DNA of 30,488 bases, from contig CAZWXK010000028.1 of NCBI GenBank assembly GCA_964637875.1, forward strand, positions 1-30,488, written 5' to 3'. The notes beneath the pieces were generated by a model that worked only from the letters and a program-made list of their open reading frames with translations, was not told where the DNA came from and searched no databases. Numbering within the stretch: the first letter of the stretch is position 1; the number at the start of each line of letters is the position of its first letter. A program made the position numbers and the translations under genes. Below are positions 14,990 to 23,495 of the stretch, piece after piece. Origin of the DNA: UBA5972 sp964637875 (lineage in GTDB: Bacteria; Pseudomonadota; Alphaproteobacteria; Rhodobacterales; Rhodobacteraceae).

Positions 14990-15775
14990 GTGCGAATCCT
15001 GATCACCAATGACGACGGCATCAACGCGCCGGGGCTGGCGGTTCTGCATGAAATCGCCGACGCACTTGCCGGCCCCGCGGGCGAGGTCTGGACGGTTGCG
15101 CCTGCCTTCGAACAATCGGGGGTCGCGCATTGCATTTCCTATACGAAACCGATGATGATCGCAAAACTCGGCCCCCGGCGCTATGCGGCCGAGGGTTCGC
15201 CCGCAGATTGCGTGCTGGCGGGGCTGCATGACGTGATGCAGGACGGCAAACCGGACCTGGTGCTTTCGGGCGTCAACCGGGGCAACAATGCCGGCGAAAA
15301 CGCGCTGTATTCCGGCACGCTGGGCGGCGCCATGGAGGCCGCGCTGCACGGCATGCGGGCGGTCGCGCTGTCGCAATATTACGGCCCCGAGGTCGCTGCC
15401 ATGGATGACCCCTTTGATGCGGCGCGCAAGCATGCGGTGCCGATCCTGCAACGCCTTCTGCAAGGCGGGATCTGGCAGGATCGGAGCTATGGCGTCTTTT
15501 ACAACATCAACTTTCCGCCCTGCACGGCAGCACAGGTCAAGGGCGTGCGCGTGGCCACGCAGGGCTTTCGCCATGGGGCGTCCTTCGGGGTACAGCCGCA
15601 TATGTCGCCCTCGGGGCGGCGTTTCCTCTGGGTGCATGGCGGCCCTCAGGACCGCCCCGCCGCCGAGGGCACCGACGTGCAGGCCAACATGGAGGGCTAT
15701 GTCGCCGTCACCCCCATGCGCGCCGACCTGACCGCCCATGACGCGCTCGACAGGACAAGGGATATCCTGACATGA
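14990..15775 (+). CDS. surE: 5'/3'-nucleotidase SurE
   Basis: A 261-residue metal-dependent phosphatase acting on nucleoside monophosphates and short polyphosphates. The N-terminal RILITNDDGINAPGL carries the metal-binding NDDG (Asn7-Gly10 region). APAFEQSGVAHCIS and LSGVNRGNNAGENALYSGTLGGAMEA provide the remaining metal and phosphate ligands (Ser and Asn). Initiation is at a GTG (14990), supported by the invariant MRILITNDDG start and the lack of a suitable ATG nearby. The last codons overlap pcm by an ATGA junction, so the two should be translationally coupled. surE-pcm-nlpD is a widely conserved stress/survival cluster. Confidence 0.96.
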   Translation: MRILITNDDGINAPGLAVLHEIADALAGPAGEVWTVAPAFEQSGVAHCISYTKPMMIAKLGPRRYAAEGSPADCVLAGLHDVMQDGKPDLVLSGVNRGNNAGENALYSGTLGGAMEAALHGMRAVALSQYYGPEVAAMDDPFDAARKHAVPILQRLLQGGIWQDRSYGVFYNINFPPCTAAQVKGVRVATQGFRHGASFGVQPHMSPSGRRFLWVHGGPQDRPAAEGTDVQANMEGYVAVTPMRADLTAHDALDRTRDILT

Positions 15776-16413
15776 CGGCGGATCCGGAAACCAGGATGAA
15801 GTTCCTCTACACCCTGCGCTCGCGGGGCGTGACCGACCAGAGGGTGCTCGAAGCCATGGAAAAGGTCGATCGCGGTTTCTTCGTCCAGGGCGTCTTTGCC
15901 CCCCACGCCTATGAGGATCGCCCCTTGCCGATTTCCTGCGGCCAGACGATCAGCCAGCCTTCGATCGTGGGGCTGATGACCCAGGCGCTCGAGGTCGGCG
16001 CGCGCGACAAGGTGCTGGAAATCGGCACCGGCAGCGGCTATCAGGCCGCCATCCTCAGCCACCTGGCGCGGCGTGTCTATTCGCTGGAACGCCACCGCGA
16101 ACTGGCCCGCACCGCCCGCCAGGTGATCGAGGATATGGGCCTTGTCAATGTCACGGTCATGACGGCAGACGGCTCCAAGGGGCTGCCCGATCAGGCGCCG
16201 TTCGACCGCATCATCGTGACCGCCGCGGCCGATGATCCACCGGCCAATCTGCTGGCCCAGCTGGCCGAGGGGGGCATCATGGTGCTGCCCGTGGGTCAGT
16301 CGGACATGGTGCAAAGCCTGATCAAGGTGCGGAAAACCGCCGACGGGCTGGATTACACCGAACTTTGCGACGTTCGATTCGTGCCCTTGGTTGAAGGCAT
16401 TGCCCAAGGGTAG
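15772..16413 (+). CDS. pcm: Protein-L-isoaspartate O-methyltransferase
   Basis: A 213-residue repair methyltransferase that methylates isoaspartyl residues in aged proteins so that they can revert to aspartate. FFVQGVFAPHAYEDRPLPISCGQTISQPSIVGLMTQAL is the conserved pre-motif region of the family. Motif I is VLEIGTGSGYQAAILSHLA, followed by VYSLERHREL, ADGSKGLPDQAPFDRIIVTAAAD and GGIMVLPVG. The start overlaps the surE stop (ATGA). The NlpD-like gene begins 45 bp after the stop. Confidence 0.96.
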   Translation: MTADPETRMKFLYTLRSRGVTDQRVLEAMEKVDRGFFVQGVFAPHAYEDRPLPISCGQTISQPSIVGLMTQALEVGARDKVLEIGTGSGYQAAILSHLARRVYSLERHRELARTARQVIEDMGLVNVTVMTADGSKGLPDQAPFDRIIVTAAADDPPANLLAQLAEGGIMVLPVGQSDMVQSLIKVRKTADGLDYTELCDVRFVPLVEGIAQG

Positions 16414-16458
16414 TATACCAGCAGCCATATTTCGACGCGAAAGCATTGGGGGCAGGTC

Positions 16459-17670
16459 ATGCGCACGCGGCTTATGGAAAATGGCAGGGCACGTCTGGTG
16501 CTGTCGTCACTTGCGCTTCTGGCTCTGGCCGGTTGCACGACCGGCCTCGACATGGGCGGATTCAACCTGGGCGGGCCGGCGGATCCGCCGGCAAATGTCG
16601 CCGCCCGCCCCGAACCCGATTCGCGTGGGATCATCACCTATCCCAGCTATCAGGTGGTTCTGGCAAAACGCGGCGATACCGTCTCCAGCGTCGCCGCGCG
16701 CATCGGGCTGGGGGCGGAGGAACTGGCCAAATACAACGGCCTCAAGGCCGATACGCCCCTGCGTGATGGCGAATTGCTGGCGCTTCCGCGCAAGATCGAC
16801 GGCACCGGCGACGGGCTGGACATCACCGCAATTGCCACGCAGGCCATCGACAAGGCCAATCGCGGCAATCGTGCCGCCTCGCCCACCGACGGCGGCACCG
16901 GCTTTGGCGCCCCCGCGCCGAACAAGGCGATCGAACCGATCCGCCACCGCGTCGAACGCGGCGAGACCGCCTATTCCATCGCCCGCCTCTATGGCGTGTC
17001 GGTCACGGCGCTGGCCTCGTGGAACCGGCTCGGACCCGATCTTGCCGTGCATGAGGGGCAACAACTGCTGATCCCGATCGTCGAAACCCCACCACCGGCG
17101 CCTCCCGTGAAACCCGCGACACTGCCCCGCGATACCACCCCGCCGGCCAAGGTGGCACAGGCGCCGATTGCGCCGCCCGCCGATGTCGCCAAACCCGGTC
17201 AGGGCAGCCCCACCCCGGTGCCGCCCAGCGCGGACAAGCCGCTGCCACCGGCCACCGGACCCGTAACCGAACCCCCTTCGCCAAAACTCTCGCAATACCA
17301 GAGCAAGACCGCCACGACAAAATTCCTCATGCCGGTCGAGGGCAACATCATCTCGCCCTATACCGGCAAGAAGGGCGGCAATGAAGGTATCGACATCGCC
17401 GCCATGCCCGGAACGGCCGTCCTTGCCGCTGCCGATGGCACGGTCGCGTTGATCTCGAAATCGGTTGCCGCCAACACGATCGTCCTGATCCGCCACGGGG
17501 GCAACCTGTTCACCGTCTATTCCAACGTCACCGATGTCCCCCTTGCCAAGGGCGACAAGGTGCTGCGCGGGCAAAAAATCGGGACCATAGCCCAGGGCGC
17601 GCCATCCTTCCTGCATTTCGAGATCAGAAAAGGCACGCAGAGCGTCGATCCGGAAAAATACCTCCAATAA
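16459..17670 (+). CDS. nlpD: NlpD/EnvC-type lipoprotein: two LysM domains and degenerate M23 domain
   Basis: A 403-residue lipoprotein. The signal peptide ends in LALAGC, with lipid-anchored Cys26. Two LysM domains (about 64-110 and 163-207) should bind peptidoglycan. A Pro/Ala/Thr-rich linker (about 208-285) leads to a C-terminal LytM/M23 domain (about 288-400). The metal site looks broken: the usual HxxxD begins with Asn (NEGIDIAAMPGT, Asn308) and the YxH-type segment is YSN, while HFEIR remains. Loss of metal ligands is the hallmark of NlpD/EnvC amidase activators, so the protein probably activates cell-wall amidases during division rather than cutting the wall itself. The position after surE-pcm matches nlpD in many proteobacteria. 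Confidence 0.9.
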   Translation: MRTRLMENGRARLVLSSLALLALAGCTTGLDMGGFNLGGPADPPANVAARPEPDSRGIITYPSYQVVLAKRGDTVSSVAARIGLGAEELAKYNGLKADTPLRDGELLALPRKIDGTGDGLDITAIATQAIDKANRGNRAASPTDGGTGFGAPAPNKAIEPIRHRVERGETAYSIARLYGVSVTALASWNRLGPDLAVHEGQQLLIPIVETPPPAPPVKPATLPRDTTPPAKVAQAPIAPPADVAKPGQGSPTPVPPSADKPLPPATGPVTEPPSPKLSQYQSKTATTKFLMPVEGNIISPYTGKKGGNEGIDIAAMPGTAVLAAADGTVALISKSVAANTIVLIRHGGNLFTVYSNVTDVPLAKGDKVLRGQKIGTIAQGAPSFLHFEIRKGTQSVDPEKYLQ

Positions 17671-17731
17671 CCCCCGGCGCCAGCAATCCCCGGCCCGATC
17701 ACCCCCGCCACCGGGCCTTCCTTGCGGGGCC

Positions 17732-17800
17732 TTCTTCTTTGCGAAAATACGCGCGGGGGTGAATTGCCGCAGGCAAGAGGGGGCAGCCAGCCCCCCGCCC
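17732..17800 (-). repeat. 3'-end hairpin/tail repeat element, copy C (after der)
   Basis: Read on the minus strand from the der stop, a 6-bp GGGGGC/GCCCCC hairpin (17779-17795, loop TGGCT) is followed by about 20 extra bases and then CACCCCCGCGCGTATTTTCGCAAAGAAGAAG. This is the same order as copies A and B. It lies between the convergent nlpD and der genes. Confidence 0.7.
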
Positions 17801-17804
17801 CGCC

Positions 17805-19271
17805 CTATTTCTTCGCGCTCCAGCGCCCTTCAAGATGCTTGTTCAGCTTGGTCACCTTCTTGTCGCGCTTGTTCCGATACGGGTTCTTGTCGCCCTGCGA
17901 GCGCAGGAACAGGCGTATCGGTGTGCCCGGCATGTCGAAATCCTCGCGCAGGCCATTGACCAGATAGCGGCTGTAACTGGTCGGCAGCGCATCCGGGTGC
18001 GAACACATCACCACGAATGACGGCGGGCGCGTCTTGACCTGCGTCATATAGCGCAGGCGGATGCGCCTGCCCCCCGGCGCGGGCGGCGGGTGGGCCTCCA
18101 GCATCGCCGACAGCCAGCGGTTCAGCCGCGCGGTCGAGATCCGGCGGTTCCACACCTCACAAGCCTTGATGATGGCCTGTTGCAGCCGGTCCAGCCCCTT
18201 GCCCGTCAACGCCGAGACCATCACCATCGGCGCGCCGCGCAGCTGTGGCAGCAGGCGGTCGAATTTCTCGCGCAGGTCGCGCAGCTTTTCCTGCCTGTTG
18301 TCCTCCAGATCCCATTTGTTCACCGCCAGAACCACCGCCCTGCCCTCGCGCTCGGCCAGGTCGGCGATGCGCAGGTCCTGCTGCTCGAAAGGGGTCTGAA
18401 CGTCCAGCAGCACGACGACGACTTCGGCAAAACGCACGGCGCGCAGCCCGTCGGCGACCGACAGCTTTTCCAGCTTTTCCTGAACGCGGGCCTTCTTGCG
18501 CATGCCGGCGGTGTCAAAGATTCGCATCTCGACGCCGCGCCAGTTGGTGCGCACCGAAATCGAATCGCGCGTGATCCCGGCCTCGGGGCCGGTCAGCAGG
18601 CGTTCTTCACCCAGTATCCGGTTGACGAGGGTCGATTTCCCCGCATTGGGCCGCCCGACCACCGCGATCTGCAGCGGCTTGTCATGGGCGATCGGCTTGC
18701 CCTGGTTGTCCTCGTCCGCCTCGTCCTCGGAGATGGCGACATCGGTTTCGGGGCTGTGATCCGCGCGGCCGGCGAACTGCGCGGCAATCGGCTCCAGCGC
18801 GCGGGCCAGATCGACCATGCCCTGACCGTGTTCGGCCGAAAGGGGAACCGGCTCTCCCAGGCCCAGCGCATAGGCGTCAATCAACCCCGCCTCGGCGGCG
18901 CGGCCCTCGACCTTGTTGGCGACAAGGATGACATTGGCGTTCTTCCTGCGCAGGATCTGGGCAAACACCTCGTCCTGCGGGGTGACGCCGATACGGGCGT
19001 CGATCATGAACAGGCAGGCGTCCGCCATGTCCACCGCGCGTTCGGTCAGCCGGCGCATGCGGGCGGGCAGGCTGTCATCATCGGCCAGTTCCAGCCCCGC
19101 GGTGTCGATCACCGTGAACCGCATGTTGCCCAGCCTGGCATCGCCCTCGCGCAGGTCGCGCGTGACCCCCGGCTGGTCATCGACCAACGCCAGCTTGCGC
19201 CCGACAAGACGGTTGAAAAGGGTGGATTTGCCCACATTGGGCCGCCCCACTATGGCAAGTGTAAAGGTCAT
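17805..19271 (-). CDS. der: Ribosome-associated GTPase Der (EngA)
   Basis: An essential double GTPase for 50S subunit assembly, 488 residues. GTPase domain 1 begins at the N-terminus with LAIVGRPNVGKSTLFNRL and DTAGLE; NKVEG is the G4 motif. After an acidic linker (SPETDVAISEDEADEDNQ), domain 2 starts near residue 202 with IAVVGRPNAGKSTLVNRIL, then DTAGMRKKARVQEKLEKLSV and NKWDLED. A KH-like domain covers roughly the last 100 residues. The start at 19271 (MTFTLAIVGRPN) fits the family; another ATG three codons upstream (19280) is possible. It is last in a yfgM-bamB-der order on the minus strand, 48 bp after bamB. Confidence 0.97.
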   Translation of the reverse strand: MTFTLAIVGRPNVGKSTLFNRLVGRKLALVDDQPGVTRDLREGDARLGNMRFTVIDTAGLELADDDSLPARMRRLTERAVDMADACLFMIDARIGVTPQDEVFAQILRRKNANVILVANKVEGRAAEAGLIDAYALGLGEPVPLSAEHGQGMVDLARALEPIAAQFAGRADHSPETDVAISEDEADEDNQGKPIAHDKPLQIAVVGRPNAGKSTLVNRILGEERLLTGPEAGITRDSISVRTNWRGVEMRIFDTAGMRKKARVQEKLEKLSVADGLRAVRFAEVVVVLLDVQTPFEQQDLRIADLAEREGRAVVLAVNKWDLEDNRQEKLRDLREKFDRLLPQLRGAPMVMVSALTGKGLDRLQQAIIKACEVWNRRISTARLNRWLSAMLEAHPPPAPGGRRIRLRYMTQVKTRPPSFVVMCSHPDALPTSYSRYLVNGLREDFDMPGTPIRLFLRSQGDKNPYRNKRDKKVTKLNKHLEGRWSAKK

Positions 19272-19319
19272 CGAGGTCATCCGCTCTGGTGCAGACACGC
19301 CCCATATACCCTGCGGGCC

Positions 19320-20687
19320 CTATTTGAAAGCGTGCAATTTGCCGTTCGTTGACAAAACATACAGAACGCCATCCACGATCGCCGGGGCCGAGGCCGCCCC
19401 CCCGGGGATATCGACCTCGTTCAGCAGCTTGCCCGACACCGGATCGAAACTGCGCAGCTTGCCGTCGCTGGAGGCCACGATCAGCCGCCCGCCGGCCAGG
19501 ATCGGGCCGTAATGCACATAGGCGTCGAAACGTTTTCTGGCCTTGCGCCATTGCGGCAGGGGGACCGACCAGATCAGGCTGCCATCGCGCGCCGAAAGGC
19601 GGACAAGGCGGGCATCGTCGGAAACCAGAAACACCGAATTTCCCACCGGCAGGACCGGGCCATAGGCACCTTCGTTTGCCGTCCATATGCGGGTTCCGTC
19701 CCTGCGGTCGATGGCGGCCATGCGCCCGGCCTGATTTGCCACATAGACACGACTGCCGGTGACCACCGGATCACCCGAGATATCGCCGATATCGGAGCGT
19801 GCATAACCGGCGCGCCCGCCCGATATGGCAACGCTCCAGGCCCGCAGGCCGTTGGCACTCAGCGCCGCGACCACCTCGCCCGAGCTGAAGGGCAGGATCA
19901 CCATGCGCCCGGCCGCCGCCGGCGAGGCCCCGCCCAGCAGCCCGGCATCTGCGGGTGTGCTTTGCTGTTGCCACTGGATACGGCCGTCGCTGGCCCGGAT
20001 CGCCCAGGCCTGATTGTCGCGTGAAATCACATAAACGCGCCCCTGATAGACCAGCGGCGGCGCATCCACCGGCGCGTTCAGCTTTTGCGTCCACAGCCGG
20101 CTGCCGTCGCGCGCCTTCAACGCGATTACCTCGCCAAATCCGGTGGTCGCATAGACCACCCCGCCGGCATAGGCCAGCCCGCCGCCGGTGGCCTCGCCCG
20201 GTCGATCGGATGGCGGGGTCAGGTCGCGGCTCCAGACGGTGGCACCGATGGGCGATATGGCGGTGACGCGGGCCTGCGAATCCAGCGAAAATATCAGCCC
20301 CTCGGCAATGACCGGCCCCGCAGTGATGCGATGCTTGCGGTCGTTGCCCGCCCCGATCGGCGCGCTCCACAACCGGGCCAGATCACGCCCGAGGCGCAGA
20401 TGCGGGGCGGCATTTTCGGGGTTGCCGTTGCGATGGGTCCACCGGTCGAGATCGACCATGCGTGGCAGCCTGATCGGCAGGGCGCGGTTTTCGGGGGTGT
20501 TGTCAGGGGGTTCGGTGATCTTTGCCTTGCGCCCCTTGGCGGTTTCCTGGGCGACATCGGAAACAAAGGTCTCGCTCAGCGGTGTCCTGATATCGAAACG
20601 CTGCCCCTGAAGGATTTCCTCCTTCTTGGCGCAACCGGCCAGCGCCGCCGCTGCCAACAGCAGAAAGATCGAATGATTCACTTTCAC
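19320..20687 (-). CDS. bamB: Outer-membrane assembly lipoprotein BamB (PQQ-like beta-propeller)
   Basis: A 455-residue lipoprotein that assists beta-barrel insertion as part of the BAM complex. The signal peptide VNHSIFLLLAAAALAGC places the lipidated Cys at residue 19. The body contains repeated propeller blades with the pattern A-x-D-G-x-x-x-W and G-x-V-Y/I (for example ALKARDGSRLWTQKL, AIRASDGRIQWQQQ, AIDRRDGTRIWTAN, RLSARDGSLIWSVP, SFDPVSGKLLNEV). I chose a GTG start at 20687 because GAGGGG lies nine bases upstream and the signal peptide then has normal length; an ATG at 20708 is the alternative. It stands between the YfgM-like gene and der, as in enterobacteria. Confidence 0.93.
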   Translation of the reverse strand: MKVNHSIFLLLAAAALAGCAKKEEILQGQRFDIRTPLSETFVSDVAQETAKGRKAKITEPPDNTPENRALPIRLPRMVDLDRWTHRNGNPENAAPHLRLGRDLARLWSAPIGAGNDRKHRITAGPVIAEGLIFSLDSQARVTAISPIGATVWSRDLTPPSDRPGEATGGGLAYAGGVVYATTGFGEVIALKARDGSRLWTQKLNAPVDAPPLVYQGRVYVISRDNQAWAIRASDGRIQWQQQSTPADAGLLGGASPAAAGRMVILPFSSGEVVAALSANGLRAWSVAISGGRAGYARSDIGDISGDPVVTGSRVYVANQAGRMAAIDRRDGTRIWTANEGAYGPVLPVGNSVFLVSDDARLVRLSARDGSLIWSVPLPQWRKARKRFDAYVHYGPILAGGRLIVASSDGKLRSFDPVSGKLLNEVDIPGGAASAPAIVDGVLYVLSTNGKLHAFK

Positions 20688-20746
20688 CCTGTCCGGCCCC
20701 TCACCCATGTTGTGCCGTTCATGGCCACGCATGCGCCGCCTGCTGC

Positions 20747-21436
20747 CTATCCGTTCGAGCCATCGCCCCCAGAGGCATTGCGGGGGATATCGAGCGTGCC
20801 ACCAAGGGCCACAATCAACTGTTGCGCCCGTTGAAGCAAGCCTTGTGTTGTGCCCGGCTCTTGCAGAATCACGCGCAAAATCTTGATTGCGCCGTCATTG
20901 TTTCCGTATTCGTAAAGGGCCAGCGCCTTCTGTTCCAGCGCAACCGTCCGAAAGGGGTTTCCCGGCGTGGCCAGTTCGTCCAGCCGGGCAAGGCGCTTGT
21001 CCTTGTCCATGCTGCTGCCACGCAGGATCACCGCCTTGAGCGAGGCCAGCTGCCGATAGACCAGCGGCGCCTTGCTGTCGCCGGCCAGCCGATCGAGGAT
21101 TTCCAGCGCGCCATCGCGATTGTCGGCCTCGACAAGGGCCGCCGCGCGCAGCAGGTCCAGAACGACCTGCCCGTCCTGGCCTCCGGGGCGGACCGCCTCC
21201 AGCGCCCTGGCCCGGGCCTCGGGGGTGGTGGCGTCCAGCGCCTGCAGGATCGCGTCGCCAAAGGCCTGCGCGGCGCGCCGTTCGCTGGCCTTGCGCCACT
21301 CGTTCCAGGATGCGCCGGCAACGATCAGAACGACGGCGAGAATGGCAATCCAGCCGTATTTCCGAAAGAATGCGAACAACTTGTCGCGGCGCACCTCTTC
21401 GGTGACCTCTTCGATAAAGGAATCCGTCTCGCTCAC
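20747..21436 (-). CDS. YfgM-like tetratricopeptide membrane protein
   Basis: A 229-residue protein with a short charged N-terminus, one membrane helix (about 28-44, GWIAILAVVLIVAGASW) and a periplasmic TPR-like helical domain (DUF2133/YfgM type). YfgM is an ancillary SecYEG factor that helps hand exported proteins to periplasmic chaperones. The start is a GTG at 21436 with a strong GGAGG five bases upstream; the longer open frame to 21631 has no such signal. bamB begins 59 bp downstream and der after that, so a three-gene envelope/ribosome-assembly operon is likely. Confidence 0.88.
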   Translation of the reverse strand: MSETDSFIEEVTEEVRRDKLFAFFRKYGWIAILAVVLIVAGASWNEWRKASERRAAQAFGDAILQALDATTPEARARALEAVRPGGQDGQVVLDLLRAAALVEADNRDGALEILDRLAGDSKAPLVYRQLASLKAVILRGSSMDKDKRLARLDELATPGNPFRTVALEQKALALYEYGNNDGAIKILRVILQEPGTTQGLLQRAQQLIVALGGTLDIPRNASGGDGSNG

Positions 21437-21849
21437 AGCTGCCTCCGGGACATGGAAAACCGTCGCCACGTCATAGCCCAGGGCGCGCACCATTGCCAAG
21501 CACAAAGGCTGACCGACATCGCCGCGACCGGCAAGGGCCCGCCGATCCCCCCGATGCCCGATCTCCCCCGAAGCCCGACATGATGGCGCCCTGTTGCCCC
21601 GAATCGAAACTTTATCGAAACTTCGCATCATCCGGGGCCATGTCCCCCGGATCGCCTGCGATCCGGTTCGGTGGGCAATTGAGTGATGCGCGTTTCAACT
21701 CCAGCACACTATGTGATCAAGTCACCGACAGCCACCGCCGCCCCGATGCATGCCCATTGCGTGAATGAATCGTGAAACGCCCCGATTCGCCGGGGTGGCA
21801 GGCATTGCCCCCTTCATACGGGCAGCGCCGCAATCAAAGAGGTGATGAA
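21437..21849. other. Intergenic region with a palindromic repeat
   Basis: A 413-bp stretch between the divergent YfgM-like gene (minus) and the DUF2892 gene (plus). No open frame here resembles a protein or carries a good ribosome-binding site. It holds the palindrome at 21647-21666 and a relatively AT-richer part (21700-21775) that may carry the promoter of the DUF2892 gene. Confidence 0.7.
21647..21666. repeat. Palindrome CCGGATCGC-CT-GCGATCCGG, second copy
   Basis: Nine-bp arms identical to those of the palindrome at 6286-6305, with CT instead of TA in the centre. Both copies are intergenic. Confidence 0.75.
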
Positions 21850-22056
21850 ATGCTCAAGAAGAACATGGGAACCATCGATCGCATCCTGCGCCTTGTGCTG
21901 GGGGTCGTGCTGCTGGGCGCGTGGTATCTCTATCCCGACATGAGCGGGCGCAACTGGCTGCTGATCGGGATCATTCCGCTGGTCACGGCGCTGATATCCA
22001 GCTGCCCGCTCTATTCGATCTTCGGCTGGTCCACCTGCCCCAGCTGCAAGAGCTGA
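21850..22056 (+). CDS. DUF2892 (YgaP-type transmembrane) small protein
   Basis: A 68-residue protein with two hydrophobic segments and the pattern NMGTIDRILRLVLGVVLL ... NWLLIGIIPLVTALISSCPLYSIFGWSTC, which is the DUF2892/YgaP transmembrane domain. In YgaP this domain anchors a rhodanese; here it stands alone. The cysteine-containing ends (CPLY ... STCPSC) are visible, but a thiol function is speculative. AGAGGTGATGAA just precedes the ATG at 21850. A hairpin follows the stop. Confidence 0.85.
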   Translation: MLKKNMGTIDRILRLVLGVVLLGAWYLYPDMSGRNWLLIGIIPLVTALISSCPLYSIFGWSTCPSCKS

Positions 22057-22085
22057 GCCGCGCGTCACGACCACATCGACCATAT

Positions 22086-22112
22086 CGGGGCCGCGCGATA
22101 CCTGCGGCCCCG
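22086..22112. terminator. Hairpin between convergent genes
   Basis: A perfect 9-bp stem CGGGGCCGC (22086-22094) / GCGGCCCCG (22104-22112) with a 9-nt loop sits between the ends of the DUF2892 gene (plus) and the DUF6456 gene (minus). It could end both transcripts. No clear T-run follows on either strand. Confidence 0.6.
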
Positions 22113-22142
22113 ATCCGTTCGCGGCCCCGCGCGGCGCCGCGA

Positions 22143-23303
22143 TCAGCCGATCATCGGCGACAATGTGCCGTGGCGTTCCTCGTAATGGCGTCGCAGCCGT
22201 TCCAGCGCGATGCGCAGCACGATCTTGCCCGAGCGCGCCGACCAGCCCATGCGCCGCTCGGCCGCCTCCATCCCTTCCAGATAGCAGCAGCAGCGCAGGG
22301 CGATGTCGCCCAGGCCAGGGCCAAGGTCGCGCAGCGCATCGGCGACACGGTTGCGCGCGGCCATCGGCCCCTCGGCCGGGCTCGAATCGGCAAATCCGCC
22401 ATCGCGCCCGCCGGTCAGGAAGCGATCCCAGTTCTGGGTCACGCGCGGTCCCATCTGCGCCATCTCGAAATCCTCGCGCAGACGCTCGGCCGCCATGACC
22501 AGTTCCGGGCCCAGAAACGGCTTGCCATCCGGCCCCTTGCGCCGCGCCAGCAGGGTAACGGGGCTTTCGGCCAGATTGTAGCGCAAGCGCCGGGGACGAC
22601 CATCGACACCGGCGGGCAGGCGGCGCTCGGCCCAGTATCTGTGCTGCTCCTGAAAGCCGGGGTCACGGCTGCCCGCGCGCGCCGCCAGACGGCGCCTGAG
22701 CGCGGCACGCCCGGCCTCGGTGATGCGATAGCGGGCGACCTTGCCGCGGCCGAAACATTCGATCCAGTCCCGCAGGGCAAAGGCCTGGGCAACATGACGA
22801 TCCAGAACCGCAATGCGCAGCGGCGTGCCGCCGGGGATTTCGCGCATCACCGCGGCCCGGTCCAACCCGCGCGCAACCACCAGAAAGGCGCCCTTCTCGC
22901 ACAGCCGCCGCAGGATTCGCACGGCTTCGGCCTCGACCTCGGAATCGCTGGCAACAACGGGTTTGGCGCGGGTGGGATTGGGCAGAGCCTCGATCTGCAT
23001 GGGATTCTCTCCTTGGTCTGGGGGCGGTGAAGGCAGGGACAGACGGCTGGCCAGCGCGGCCAGCGCCTCGTCCACAAGCATGTCGTCGCGCCCGCTTTCG
23101 ATACGGCGCACCTGGCGCATCACGGTCGAGGGATGCGTCCGGCAACGGCGCGCGATCTGGCGCATGGAACAGCCCGCCTCGACATGTTCGAGATAGCGCC
23201 GCGCGGCCTCGGGCACCCAGGCGGGCAAGGGCCCCGCCCGCGCTGCCCTGGGCAAGGGTCGGGCCGCCCGGGCGGGCGAACATATGTGGCTGTCATGCTT
23301 CAT
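22143..23303 (-). CDS. DUF6456-type helix-turn-helix protein (putative regulator)
   Basis: A 386-residue, Arg-rich protein. The N-terminal part has a helix-turn-helix-like segment, GCSMRQIARRCRTHPSTVMRQVRRIE (about 44-69), similar to Hin/recombinase-type or transposase HTHs. A middle region (about 120-200, including RILRRLCEKGAFLVVARGLDRAAV and VARYRITEAGRAALRRRL) has a winged-helix look. The C-terminal ~150 residues (NLAESPVTLLARRKGPDGKPFLGPELVMAAERLREDFEMAQMGPRVTQNWDRF ... YLEGMEAAERRMGWSARSGKIVLRIALERLRRHYEE) match what I know as DUF6456 in Rhodobacterales. No experimental function is known to me. It is divergent from the DUF6477 gene, and AT-rich inverted repeats lie between them. Confidence 0.78.
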   Translation of the reverse strand: MKHDSHICSPARAARPLPRAARAGPLPAWVPEAARRYLEHVEAGCSMRQIARRCRTHPSTVMRQVRRIESGRDDMLVDEALAALASRLSLPSPPPDQGENPMQIEALPNPTRAKPVVASDSEVEAEAVRILRRLCEKGAFLVVARGLDRAAVMREIPGGTPLRIAVLDRHVAQAFALRDWIECFGRGKVARYRITEAGRAALRRRLAARAGSRDPGFQEQHRYWAERRLPAGVDGRPRRLRYNLAESPVTLLARRKGPDGKPFLGPELVMAAERLREDFEMAQMGPRVTQNWDRFLTGGRDGGFADSSPAEGPMAARNRVADALRDLGPGLGDIALRCCCYLEGMEAAERRMGWSARSGKIVLRIALERLRRHYEERHGTLSPMIG

Positions 23304-23350
23304 GTCTGCATTCCACCGCTTTGGGGCGTTCTTCCTATGGTTGTTTGTTT

Positions 23351-23406
23351 ATGATTCGGTTAAAATCATGTATATTTTTCGCTATTGTTTCCATTTCCTA
23401 AACAAT
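23351..23406. promoter_or_regulatory. AT-rich control region with two inverted repeats
   Basis: Within the 192-bp divergent gap, 23340-23410 is far richer in A and T than its surroundings. It contains ATGATT-N7-AATCAT (23351-23369) and ATTGTTT-N9-AAACAAT (23384-23406), plus TATATT-like boxes near 23371. These are candidate promoter and operator sequences for the two flanking genes, and autoregulation by the DUF6456 protein is possible. Confidence 0.55.
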
Positions 23407-23429
23407 TATCCGCCAGGCGCGCGGTCCCC

Positions 23430-23451
23430 GCGCCCTGACGCAACAGGGCGC
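23430..23451 (+). other. Stem-loop in the leader of the DUF6477 gene
   Basis: A perfect 8-bp stem GCGCCCTG (23430-23437) / CAGGGCGC (23444-23451) with a 6-nt loop lies downstream of the AT-rich promoter region and upstream of the coding start. It could be a leader RNA structure or attenuator. Confidence 0.5.
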
Positions 23452-23464
23452 AGAGCTGTGCAAA

Positions 23465-23487
23465 CCTTTCCCGACACTCAGGAAAGG
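23465..23487 (+). promoter_or_regulatory. Hairpin masking the Shine-Dalgarno of the DUF6477 gene
   Basis: CCTTTCC (23465-23471) can pair with GGAAAGG (23481-23487). The right arm includes most of the Shine-Dalgarno AAAGGAG upstream of the ATG at 23496. Pairing would hide the ribosome-binding site. Confidence 0.5.
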
Positions 23488-23495
23488 AGCGCGAA

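Noticed and set aside
14870..15739. 289-codon minus-strand frame opposite surE
   Set aside because: Antisense of a clear surE gene, no ribosome-binding site and no domain.
22143..23303. The HTH protein as a transposase or integrase
   Set aside because: The HTH resembles recombinase HTHs, but there is no catalytic domain, inverted terminal repeats or target duplication, and the C-terminal half fits DUF6456.
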